A program made the position numbers and the translations under genes. The notes under the pieces are model-generated. The model had not been told where the DNA came from. It saw only the letters and a list, made by a program, of their open reading frames with translations, and made no database searches. Of a stretch of 64,000 nucleotides of DNA, positions 23,788 through 33,183 are shown in pieces (position 1 is the first letter of the stretch; the number at the start of each line of letters is the position of its first letter). Origin of the DNA: Platerodrilus igneus (lineage: Eukaryota; Arthropoda; Insecta; Coleoptera; Lycidae); assembly GCA_036346225.1 (NCBI GenBank), contig JARFIW010000170.1:13122501-13186500 (forward strand), read 5' to 3'.

Positions 23788-24501
23788 AAGCTCCAAACCT
23801 TTCATCTCCCTCTTTGGCTTTTCTTTATTTTCTACTTTTTTATTTACTTTCTATGTCGTTGCATAATTGGAGGGTTGTTAAATCACATGTGGGCATGGAG
23901 GACCTCCGTCTAGCTGTGTATCGCTTCTGTATTCCGCTAATGTATATTAATGCCATCAACAATGAAATTATTTGAGTTGGCCTGTGTGCCGATCCTCTCT
24001 TAATCGACGCTGGGATGCAGGAATTGCAGTTTTCTTTCTATCAGATTTCTGATGTTGTTGTTATGAACAAGTGGTGCTTCACGGAACTTCTCTTTTTGGA
24101 GGTCATGATGTAAATATGTATGCATTCGTATGCAAATGTGAAAATGACGTTTGTCTTTAGATTTATAGTGAAGTTTGTTACGTTTTATGGTAAAGCTAAA
24201 AAATTAGGTTCATTAATTCAGAGTTAGGGACTTCTTTAGAATTCAGAAAAATCCCTGCGAATACTGCAATTTTTGTTGATGCTATGAAACCCCGAGATGT
24301 CATTTGCTTATCTTTGCAATTATAAGCACTGACGTAAGGTTTTGTAGGTGAGAAGAAATTCATGTTCTCTCGAAAGCAGGTGGAAGCTCGTCAATCTCGG
24401 TTGGAGGGGGAGGAACGCCGTTTAGCTCGATGATTTATCGTACCGTCCTCCACAAAAGAATGATTATCGCACAGTTTACCTGGTGCAAAAAAATTTTTAT
24501 T

Positions 24502-24735
24502 AACCATCCTCCCGAGTTTTTACGTTCGAACGAGTCCCGCGATAGACTTTGAGGTTAGGTTACTGTTAGGAATAGTATTATTATATCAGAACAGTCTTGT
24601 TTTTTTGTTGCTAAAACTATTGCAGACTTTTCTAATATGCGTGTTAAGTGATTTGTGTTTTTTAATAATAATATCTATTTTTAACAGTATCCTAACCGAG
24701 GACTCGTTTGAGCATAAAGACTCGGGAGGATGGTT
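24502..24735. repeat. Inverted repeat (stem-loop) of 36-bp arms
   Basis: Arm 24,502-24,537 (AACCATCCTCCCGAGT...) pairs with 24,700-24,735 (...ACTCGGGAGGATGGTT) with about four mismatches. Weaker pairing extends outward to about 24,470 and 24,770. It lies upstream of a primer-site-like sequence and may be part of a degenerate LTR or leader. No ORF. Confidence 0.7.
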
Positions 24736-24978
24736 AAGAAAAAAATTACTGCTTACCGGGTAGTGCTGGGGTGAGTGCGTTTCCGTCTCCACCCTTTTAC
24801 CCTTAACCCTACCGTATCCTCAGCGAAGCCCTACCAGTAGGAGCAGCGATCCACAACAGGACAAAAGCAGAGAGAACCGCCCCTGAGGATATCAATGCCC
24901 AGTGAGGGGTCGGGGTAAGTGTTTTAAAACTTTATTTTCTGGTTCGGGGGTTTACTGGGAGCATTGGGCGTAATAATT

Positions 24979-24992
24979 TGGCACCCAACGTG
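24979..24992 (+). other. Primer-binding-site-like sequence, isolated
   Basis: TGGCACCCAACGTG differs at one base from the tRNA-Lys-type primer site TGGCGCCCAACGTG used by many gypsy-like elements. If real, an LTR ends just before it (within about 24,430-24,975) and the element interior has been cut off by the LINE fragment starting near 25,010. No partner LTR is identified. Confidence 0.4.
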
Positions 24993-25009
24993 ACGTCATA
25001 ATAATTCCA

Positions 25010-26358
25010 AATGTCTTACTGCATTTGCCAGTATTCTTTGCCTCTTTGATATACAAGTTAAAATTAACCCGGATAGGAAGCATCCCTGTGTTACCCCTTT
25101 TTTAATATCTACTTCTCTACATTCCTGCCCTAATTCTATTACCCCTGTTTGCCCTTTGTATAAGCTATGTACTATCCATCTATCTCTAAAACTCATTCCA
25201 ATCTTTTTGAGTTTTCGAACATTTTTTTCCATTTTACATTGTCGAATGCTTTTTCCAGATCTACAAGTCCTATATACATGCTTTCTCCTTTTTCTATTGT
25301 CTTCTGCATTATCACCCTCAGAGCGAAAATAGCCTCCCATGTTCCCCTGTTTCGCCTAAACCCAAATTGATCTAGTACTTCTTCAGTCCATTTTACCATC
25401 CGTCTTTATACAATTCTAGTTAATATTTTTGACACGTGTGTTGTCAAACTTATTGTTCGAAAATTTTCACATCTATCCGCGCCTCTCCTTTTTGGTATAG
25501 TGACTATGGTATTACGTTTGAAATTTTAGGGTATCTCGCCTGTCTCATACTTATAGCTTACAAGTTGGAAGATGTTCATTATTGCTTGTCCAACGGCTTT
25601 TAAAGTTTCTGCTTGCACCTTATCTATAAGTATAGGATATCCCATGTCATCGTTTTCAATGTTTAATTCCTGTTCTAGTGCTGTTAGTTCCTCTCCTGCA
25701 TATATATTCTCTATATATTTTTGTCATCTAACATTTTTCTTTCCCTACATTTTCTACAATGATGTCTGCTTATATTTTTACTATGCAGTTTTATATCCCT
25801 AAAATTCATTCTAATTAGTTTGTACTCGTCTGACTTTCCTATTTCTATCTTAGTTTTATGTTTTAGCATTTTTCATCAATCCATTGCTCTTTAGTTTTCC
25901 TGCAGTTGCGAATAATTTCCCATTGTATGACTTTGTATCTCTGTTTTCCAGCTTCGTCTGATTTTTTTGTATTTTCGTCTTTCTTCTATTAAATTTAGAA
26001 TATCCTTTGTTATCCATGGTTTCATATTTTCTTTTTGTGTATACCCCAGAATATCTCTGGCCACCATCTCTAAGCTGGATTTAATGTTACTCCATTCCGT
26101 TTCTACTTCCTTAGTGTCAGAAATTTTCCCAATGTCTTTCAGCAGTTCATTTGGCTTTGTTCAAATCTTTCGTGGATATCTTTATCTTTTAGTTTCTCAA
26201 AGTCAAAGTGTCTTTTTCCGTTGCTTTTTCATAAATTTAAGAGCTGCCTTCATAATTACGATGTTGTGGTCAGTGTCTATATCTGCTTCTGAGTAGCTTC
26301 TACAGGCTTTTATTTGATTCCTAAACCGTTGTCTAACAAGAATGTAATCTACTTGATA
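25010..26358 (-). pseudogene. RTE-type LINE fragment: endonuclease end and partial RT
   Basis: Reading leftward, the reversed segment at 26,290-26,262 encodes the end of an EEP endonuclease (the DIDTDHN motif). The conserved linker follows, and then RT: QFGFRRNRGT at about 25,365, YIGLVDLEKAFDNV at about 25,275 (RT motif A with its aspartate), and KGVTQGCFLSG at about 25,090. The fragment stops before the FADD box, so the catalytic centre is incomplete. Several frame changes separate the pieces. At the 5' side it is cut at 26,359 against a Pao LTR. It is the same family as 44.4-47.6 kb but not the same copy. Confidence 0.85.
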
Positions 26359-26359
26359 T

Positions 26360-26600
26360 TGTTGGAGCCAAAAAGTTAATTTTATATTTAAAATGTGAAA
26401 TGCAACGTTTTGTTATATTGTTATTATCAAGTTGATAACTCGCAGGTGTCGAAAGTTTAATTTATATTAGTTATGTTATTGTTCTTAAATGTGAAGGTTG
26501 AGTTTCCAATAGCATAAAGTAAAAGTTTAGTGTCGTCATTCCAAAGATCAGCATCCATCTCGTAGAGCACATTCGCCACCACCAATAGCTATTTTGATTA
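26360..26600 (+). repeat. Partial LTR of the TGTTGGAG Pao family
   Basis: Begins TGTTGGAGCCAAAAAGTTAA. The start matches 43,891 onward, and the later part (GTAAAAGTTTAGTGTCGTCA, CATAGCTATTTTGATTA) matches 49,335-49,430. It is cut near 26,590 and joined to integrase sequence, so gag, protease and RT of this element were deleted or recombined away. Confidence 0.8.
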
Positions 26601-26604
26601 AGGG

Positions 26605-27256
26605 TGTTCCTTTTTTTCAAAATAATGTTGAAGAATCACTAGCCAATGATGAAATTGTATGGCATTTTATTCCACCAAATTCTCCACATTTTGGGGGCAT
26701 TTGGGAAGCAGGGGTTAAATCCACAAAGATTCACTTACAGAAAATATTGGGTAATGTCTTATTAACCTTCGAGGAGTTTTATACTGTATTATCGCAGATA
26801 GAGTGTGTACTTAATTCACGTCCTATTTCCCCCATGTCGTCTGATCCTATGGACTTGGATGCACTCACCCCTGGTCATTTTCTTATTGGCCGATCAATGC
26901 AGTTTCTTTTAGATCCATCACTTCTGCATATTACAGAAAATTGTTTGTCGTGTTTTCAGTATCTTCAGTCACTGTTGCAGCAAGTTTGGAGACGTTGGGA
27001 AGCTGAATACATACCAGAGTTGTAGAAAAGAATGAAATGGAAACACAATGTACAAAACATTTTAAAAATTGGTGTCCTGGTTCTGGTTCAAGAAGCAAAT
27101 ATGCCACATTTAAAACGGCGGTTTGGAAGAATCCTAGAGCTGCATCCTGGAGCCGAAGGTATACTGCGCGTTGTAACATTGCAGTGCGCCAGTGGAAAAA
27201 TAAAACGTGCTGTAGCTAAGATTTGTATATTACCACTCGACAATGTATTTATGAAG
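26605..27256 (+). pseudogene. Pao integrase, C-terminal half and DUF5641-like tail
   Basis: The frame opens within the integrase core: WHFIPPNSPHFGGIWEAGVK contains the third catalytic residue (E of GGIWE). VLNSRPISPMSSDP and LTPGHFLIGR follow, as in all BEL/Pao integrases. A stop at 27,023 and a frame change lead into GRILELHPGAEGILRVVTL and a conserved end at about 27,240. The first two catalytic aspartates and everything upstream are gone. The reading frame is abruptly followed by the 3' LTR of the large BEL element at 27,264. Confidence 0.85.
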
Positions 27257-27263
27257 ATTGACA

Positions 27264-27430
27264 TGTTAGGTGCGCTTATCTATAATAGAATATATAGTAA
27301 AACGTCCTGTCACTTTACGAAATTCTATTTTCTATTTATTTACAACAACTGTCCAATTTATAAAAACCATAGTGATAATAACCACATCTATCCATAGCTA
27401 ACCCTCAAAAGTACATTACTAATTCTGACA
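27264..27430 (-). repeat. BEL 3' LTR (left end in this window)
   Basis: 167 bp, TG...CA on either strand (minus strand TGTCAGAATTAG...CACCTAACA). It matches 42,157-42,325 throughout. Confidence 0.9.
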
Positions 27431-27443
27431 TTCTCCCACCCTT
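27431..27443 (-). other. BEL polypurine tract
   Basis: On the minus strand AAGGGTGGGAGAA lies immediately before the LTR, the expected place for plus-strand priming. It proves that 27,264-27,430 is the 3' LTR and that 27,444-27,605 is BEL 3' UTR, separated from the BEL coding region by the nested Pao insertion. Confidence 0.85.
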
Positions 27444-27605
27444 GAAATGACAGCTTTCTGTTCTTTCAAGAACCGTAACACAACTATACAATAACACATA
27501 TAAACAAGTATGACACTAATATAAACTCACAATTCTAAGTCTAACCCTAACTAAACTACTAATGAACTAAAAACAATTTTTCGAATAACTATGCACAATG
27601 GTACC

Positions 27606-27949
27606 TGTTAAATCTTAAAGTTCGCCGTTTGTCAAGTGGCGTGTAGAGTAGTTTAGTTGGCGGGAAAAATTTAATATAAAAATAATAGATCATATGATCT
27701 GCAGCCATAATTTAGTGTCAATGGAATTTATCGATGTAAAAGGTTGTTTAGTTTTAAATTACGCCAAAATGGTATACAAATTGTAAGTTTTCTTTATATA
27801 ACGATTTAGTATTAATTATTTATTTAAGGATTTGAATAAACTGTAAGAGAGAAAACTTTGAGTTTGCCTGTCTCTATAAATCGCAGTTATTCCAGTCGTT
27901 GTTTGCATAGCGTAAAATTCAAAGCGACCAATCAAACTTGACATTTACA
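27606..27949 (+). repeat. Pao 5' LTR (344 bp)
   Basis: Begins TGTTAAATC directly after the GTACC duplication and ends TTGACATTTACA. The segment 27,637-27,949 repeats at 32,828-33,142. Confidence 0.9.
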
Positions 27950-27981
27950 AATAATTCAAATCAATTTTGGTATAGTAAATC

Positions 27982-28194
27982 ATGAATGATTTGTGTCCGA
28001 AGTGTTCGACCCCTTACCGCCAAACCGATATGGTTGAATGTCCTATCTGTAAGATGTGGTTCCATTACGAATGTGTGGATGTAGATGATGGTGTTGCAGA
28101 AATTGAGGATTGGCGTTGCCCATGTTGCACTGCTTTGTCTGCTGTTCCTAAAGCAAGTTCAAGAATGGTCCCGTTCGAGAAACAGAACAGTTAA
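27982..28194 (+). pseudogene. Pao gag N-terminus: PHD-type zinc finger
   Basis: A 70-residue frame starting 32 bp after the 5' LTR. Residues C5, C8, C20, C23, H28, C31, C46 and C49 give a complete C4HC3 pattern with the conserved aromatic W26 before the histidine and W44 near the end. This matches a PHD finger, a domain that in other proteins often reads histone H3 tails. It is the first part of the Pao gag polyprotein: a frame change near 28,190 passes into the gag frame that runs to 29.9 kb. What the finger does for the element is unknown; target-site or nuclear chromatin contact is a guess. The frame change may be a mutation. Confidence 0.75.
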
Positions 28195-28195
28195 G

Positions 28196-29916
28196 CATAA
28201 CGAAGTCGGTGTTGGTGAATGTGGTAAACCGATTATACCATTGAGCACACAGTCTACCACCACTAGTAAACGTCGGCGGCAACGTTGGGAAAACCTACGG
28301 GAACAAAAGCTGTTACTTGAAGAACAGCAAAAATTAATTCAAAACAAATTAATCATTTGTCAACAAATGTCGTCACTCTTAGTGGAGTCTGATGATGAAA
28401 GTCAAAGGTTAGATGATGATGAAATAGGAGAAGCGGATCCAGAAACCAATTTAGAGCTCTCTAGACGTTTTGAACTGGCAGCCACCATTGGTCTGTCGTC
28501 CAGCGTACCAATTTTGATTAATCAAAATGAGGGTCAAATTGAACAAGAGGTAACACAACCGGGTTTGCTGCCTACCCTCCTGCACCCGATGCAAAATGAA
28601 GTTCAGTGGCATCCATCGCCAGCATCATTACATGCACAGCAAGAAGCATTGTGGCACCAACAGCCAGCGCAGCTAAACTTGCAGGAATATAAATCAGTGC
28701 GTCAGCCGTTATCAAAAGAGCATTCCAGCCAATCGCTACTGCAGCAAACGTCTATTGTTGCATCACCTTATAACGGTCGGTCATCGCGCTTATCAAACGT
28801 AGTGGTTCAGAACAAAAATAATCAAACAGTAGGAAACAATGTCATAGCATCAGCCAGACCAGGCAACCCCCTAAACGACGTATCTCTATGTCCACTAAAT
28901 TCAGCTCATATTGCTGCAAGACAATCTATTCCACGAGACCTTCCATTTTTTGACGGAGATCCGAGGAACTGGTATATATTTATAAGTAGTTTCAATAGAT
29001 CAACAGCATTGTGTGGGTTTAATGACAGTGAAAATTTAATCCGTTTAGACAAAGCTCTAAAGGGTAATGCTCGAAAAATGGTACAAGGATTCTTGCACGA
29101 ACCTCGCGTAAAAGATATTATTATTAACTTAAAACTATTATTCGGAAGGCCGGAGCAAATTTTGGATAGTTTTATAAATGCAGTCCGACAACATGCACCG
29201 GTCAAAATGGAAAAGCTAGAATCATTGGTTGAATATGGCGTCACTGTTCAAAACCTCTGCGCATGTCTTCAAGCTAGTGATGTAGCTGAATACTCCAACA
29301 ACCCTATGCTCATGCACGAACTAGTAAGTAAGCTGCCGGCTCAACTAAAGGTACAGTGGGCGATGCATAGGGCTACACAAAGCTACGTGGGTATTCTGCA
29401 ATTTGGGCAATGGTTACATCAACTTGCTCTAAACATATGTACCGCTATTCCTACGCTTACCTTTAGTGAAAATAAAGGGTCCAAACACGAACGCACACAT
29501 TTACACGACGGTTATGCCGCTGACAAAACCATAAGGTGTAAGTTATGCGATAAAAGTTGCCATACAGTGTTGGAATGCGCCCAATATAGAGAAGCTGGGT
29601 TAAATAAACGGTGGAGAATTGTGAAGGACTTACGACTATGTAGGATATGCCTGCGAAAACATAGGTTTCCTTGCAAATCCCAATTGAAGTGTGAGAAGTG
29701 CCATCGCGTTCATCACACTACTTTGCATAAAGAAATCGAACTCGTGCCTAGTCAGGTGGCAGCAACGTCTAGCTTTGCTTCAATTGCAACAAATAACCAA
29801 GTCTCGAGTGTAAACGCAGATATAAACATAAATTACCTATATAAAGTTCAAGACATTCGTTTCCGTTTCTTACCTGTTAGGATCTTGAGTGGCCATCAAG
29901 AAATTGTTTTCACGCC
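28196..29916 (+). pseudogene. Pao gag polyprotein (capsid and zinc knuckles)
   Basis: A long frame shows a charged coiled-coil-like segment at 28,265-28,400 (EQKLLLEEQQKLIQNKL), then a Q/H-rich linker. The DUF1759-type capsid follows, beginning LPFFDGDPRNWYIFISSFNR at about 28,940 with LDKALKGNARKMVQGFL. Near 29,535-29,735 are cysteine-rich knuckles (CKLCDKSCHTVLEC, CRICLRKHRFPC, CEKCHRVHHTTLH) that bind RNA or pack the genome. The frame is open from 28,085 to 29,947, partly overlapping the PHD frame. A frame change near 29,900 links it to the protease. Apart from those two frame changes the gag looks intact. Confidence 0.9.
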
Positions 29917-30156
29917 TTTCTTGATGAAGGGTCATCCACCACTATGATTGATGAAAAATTAGCCCATCAACTGAATCTGTCGGGAGAGGTACAGCCTTTA
30001 TGTCTAAAATGGACCGGGGGCCAGCACAGAGTTGAAGACAATTCGAAACTAGTGCGGTTTTCTATTGCTGGCACCTACGTTGGCACTAAAATATTTCACG
30101 ATCGTCTAGCACGTACGGTGAGCAATTTAAGTTTGCCAACACAAACCCTTACATGA
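29917..30156 (+). pseudogene. Pao aspartic protease region
   Basis: In this frame FLDEGSSTTMIDEKLAHQLN (29,917 onward) contains the catalytic aspartate in the DEGSS form usual for BEL/Pao retropepsins, which cleave the Gag-Pol polyprotein. The frame stops at 30,156 and continues in another register at 30,153 with the sequence that links protease to RT. It lies one frame away from gag, so a shift near 29,900 is required. Confidence 0.8.
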
Positions 30157-31710
30157 AGGTACTTAGCCGTCAATTTCCTTATTTACAAAACTTACCAGTG
30201 GAATCTTATAGGAATATAAAACCTGATATGTTGATCGGTTTAGATAATTGGGAATTAGCGGTTCCCTTAAAAGTTAAAGAAGGTGGCAAATTTGATCCTA
30301 TAGCAGCCAAATGTCGCCTGGGATGGTCTATATTTGCGGTTCTTACAGGACATACTGAAAATGAACATCAAAACTTTCACGAAAGCTGCGATTGTGCAGT
30401 CAAAGCTGACGACATAGAGTTACATAATTCAGTAAAGTCTTATTTTGCGGTGGAAAGTTTAGGCGTGCAGCCACCCATCAACTCTAAGGAATCATTAGAA
30501 CTTCATCGTGCTGAATTAATCATGAGTAATACTACTAAATGGGAAAATAATCGTTATACAGTGGGATTGTTGTGGAAACACGATCATTTACGACTTCCGG
30601 ATAGTCGAAATATGGCGCTTAAGCGTCATCAAATTTTAATGAATCGTTTGAAAACCGTCCCTGTTCTTGCTCAAAGGTTAAAAAGCCACATTCAAGATTT
30701 GGCGGATAAAGGTTATGTGCGTAAATTGCTTCCAGAAGAAACTGAAGAGCAACATGAAAAGATTTGGTACTTGCCACTTTTAATAGCCCTTAATCCAAAT
30801 AAGCCGGACAAATTCCGGTTAGTTTGGGATGCTGCTGCTTCAGTAAATGGTGTTTCGCTCAATTCGATGTTGCTCACGGGACATGACTTACTTTCGTCGT
30901 TGCTTGGCATACTTTTGCGTTTTCGTCAAAAAAAAGTAGCGTATACAGGCGATATAAAAGAAATGTTTCTGCGCATCGAATAAGGACGAGGATCAGCATG
31001 CTTTACGCTTTCTTTGGCAAGATGACGAACACAATAAGCATGCGGATGTATATGTGGTCACAGTATTAATTTTGGAGCTACTTGCGCACCAAGTTATTCG
31101 CAGTACATTAAAATGTAAACGCACTAAGGTTCAAAACGAATTTCCTCGTCCAGTGACAGCTATCGTGAAAACCACTATGTGGACGATTATTTGGACTCTG
31201 TGGACGATGAGGTAGAAGCAATCAACCTAGCCAAACAAGTTTCACAAATACATAGACACGCAAACTTTGAAATCCGCAATTGGAAATCCAATTCGATACA
31301 ATTTATGAGAGAAATGAATGACCAAGTCGAAGAAACAGTAGTGAACTTGAATTTGAGTCCTGAGCCGATATTAGAGAAGATTCTCGGTATGTGGTGGCAT
31401 TTGAGTTCAGATTGCTTTACATATTCTATACGTTCTAACAAACGAAATACCGATATCCTGTGTGGAAATAAAATACCCACAAAAAGGGAGCTTCTTAGAA
31501 TACTAATGTCGATTTATGACCCTATGGGGCTTCTAGCTCATTTTATGGTGTACTTGAAAATTTTACTACAAGAAGTATGGAGAAGTAAATTAGCATGGGA
31601 TGACCCGTTAAGTGAAGAACTTTATAATAAATTTTCAATTTGGAAAACGTATTTACCAAACTTAAAAGATTTGCGAATACCGCGCTGCTTTCTTCAAATA
31701 TTTAACAATT
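30153..31710 (+). pseudogene. Pao reverse transcriptase
   Basis: The first part (30,153-30,983) has the RT fingers and palm: FRLVWDAAASVNGVSLNSML, LTGHDLLSSLLG, and TGDIKEMFLRIE (motif A aspartate). A one-base shift at about 30,981 moves to another frame holding EDQHALRFLWQDD, then GATCAPSYSQY near 31,070. The catalytic YVDD box lies at 31,176-31,187 within HYVDDYLDS. The thumb follows to about 31,700 (MSIYDPMGLLAHFMV). The enzyme would copy element RNA into DNA. At least two frame changes and a damaged stretch at 31,080-31,160 make it non-functional. Confidence 0.9.
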
Positions 31711-32827
31711 ATGATAAACTAGACGTTCAGTTGCATACGTTTGTAGACGCTAGTGAAAATGCTAGCGCCACTGTTGCTTATCTTCGCATTTCTGACGGCA
31801 AAACGGTTGTGTGCAGCATAGTTGGTGCGAAAACAAAGGTGGCCCCACTAAAATTCAAAGTATTCCTAGATTAGAACTAGATGCTGCTGTATTAGGTGCC
31901 CGTTTCTCCAAGTCAATTCGAGAAGCCTTGAGTATTCATCTAACAAAAATTACATATTGGTCTGATTCCACTACTGTCCTTTGCTGGTTGCGTGCCGAAG
32001 ATTCTAGGAAATATGGCAAGTTTGTATCATATCGTATAGCGAAATACAAGATTTGTCGATAATTGCCGACTGGCGCCACGTACCTTCTGGATACAATGTT
32101 GCGGACGAAGCCACTAAGTGGAACAAACCTCCCAATCTTAGTGCAAGTGGTTGCTGGTTTAGAGGCCCAGAATTTCTGTATGATTCCGAAAACGAATGGC
32201 CACTAGATATCACTCATAGAAATGACGAAGACGAATTTAGTGCGGTTCATGATACCAAGTTACCGAGAAGCAATAGTCTATTGACGGTAGAATTTGATCG
32301 CTTTAGTAAGTTTCAAAGGGTATTACGCACCATGGCTTATGTTGTGCGATTCATTCAACGTTGTCGCACTGGGCACATACAACCAACTCAGTATTATAGC
32401 TTAGAATTGAGATCAAATGAACTAAAGGCTAGTTTGATACATCTAATTAAGTTAGTGCAAAGGGAGTGCTTCCCAAATGAATTGACTCTGCTGCTAGAAA
32501 AAAGACAATGCCCAAAGTCAAGTTGTCTTTTCAAAATCACCCCGTTTTTGGATGATGATGGCATTATCAGAGTGGATAGCCGCTTAAAGGCAGCGGAAGG
32601 TTTACTGTACAGAGCTAAGCACCCTATAGTACTTCCGCGAAAACATCGGTTCACACTTTTGATGTTAAATAGCTTTCATGTGATGTATCAGCACCAGCAT
32701 TATGAGACAGTTGTAAATGAAGTTCGGCAGCGGTATTACATATCCAGGTTAAGAGTTGTACTGCGCAAGATTCGTCAAAGTTGTCAAGTTTGCAAGAATC
32801 GAGATGCACGGCCTGATCCGCCTCAAA
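31711..32827 (+). pseudogene. Pao RNase H and integrase zinc-binding domain, truncated
   Basis: RNase H begins with LHTFVDASENASATVAYLR (first acidic residue) and passes through a frame change at about 31,850 into IQSIPRLELDAAVLGARFS and TYWSDSTTVLCWL (catalytic D). A second change at 32,055 leads to WRHVPSGYNVADEATKW. The integrase N-terminal H2C2 zinc domain follows: the histidine pair in FHVMYQHQHYE near 32,680 and CQVCK near 32,790. Coding sequence ends at DPPQMA where it runs into LTR sequence at 32,828. No DDE core follows, so this copy could not integrate by itself. Confidence 0.9.
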
Positions 32828-33142
32828 TGGCGTGTAGAGTAGTTTAGTTGGCGGGAAAAATTTAATATAAAAATAATAGATCATATGATCTGCAGCCATA
32901 ATTTAGTGTCAATGGAATTTATTGATGTAAAAGGTTGTTTAGTTTTAAATTACGCCAAAATGGTATACAAATTGTAAGTTTTCTTTATATAACGATTTAG
33001 TATTAATTATTTATTTAAGGATTTGAATAAACTGTAAGAGAGAAAACTTTGAGTTTGCCTGTCTCTATAAATCGCAGTTATTCCAGTCGTTGTTTGCCGC
33101 AAGCGTAAAATTCAAAGCGACCAATCAAACTTGACATTTACA
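32828..33142 (+). repeat. Pao 3' LTR, 5'-truncated (315 bp)
   Basis: Matches 27,637-27,949. Its first 31 bp and the polypurine tract are absent. The junction lies in TCAAaTGGC, compared with TCAAgTGGC at the same place of the intact LTR. It ends TTTACA and is followed by GTACC. Confidence 0.9.
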
Positions 33143-33183
33143 GTACCTAAATAACAGAGGGAAGACTTTCTGAAAGGTTAACT

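Larger units (their letters stand above)
21290..24120. repeat. Non-coding repeat core, copy 3 (split)
   Basis: Aligns with copy 1 from GCCATATATAGTTTTT (21,313; compare 5,388) through CTCTGTAGTAAAAAGTCAG (21,558; compare 5,634) and the CGCAGTGGATGCACTCGGTA segment (21,885) to CATAAAGCT at 22,281. It resumes with CCAAACC at 23,793 and runs to about 24,110 (GTGCTTCACGGAACTTCTC). The gap is a 1.5-kb insertion. No conserved coding frame. Confidence 0.75.
27606..33142 (+). mobile_element. Nested Pao element with integrase-to-LTR deletion
   Basis: Plus-strand element flanked by GTACC at 27,601-27,605 and 33,143-33,147. The 5' LTR is complete (27,606-27,949). The 3' LTR (32,828-33,142) lacks its first 31 bp because a deletion joins integrase codons directly to LTR sequence. 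LTR identity over the shared part is very high (a handful of differences in about 315 bp), so insertion was recent relative to other elements here. Order: PHD-like finger, gag, protease, RT, RNase H, integrase zinc domain. The integrase catalytic core and tail are missing. Confidence 0.9.
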
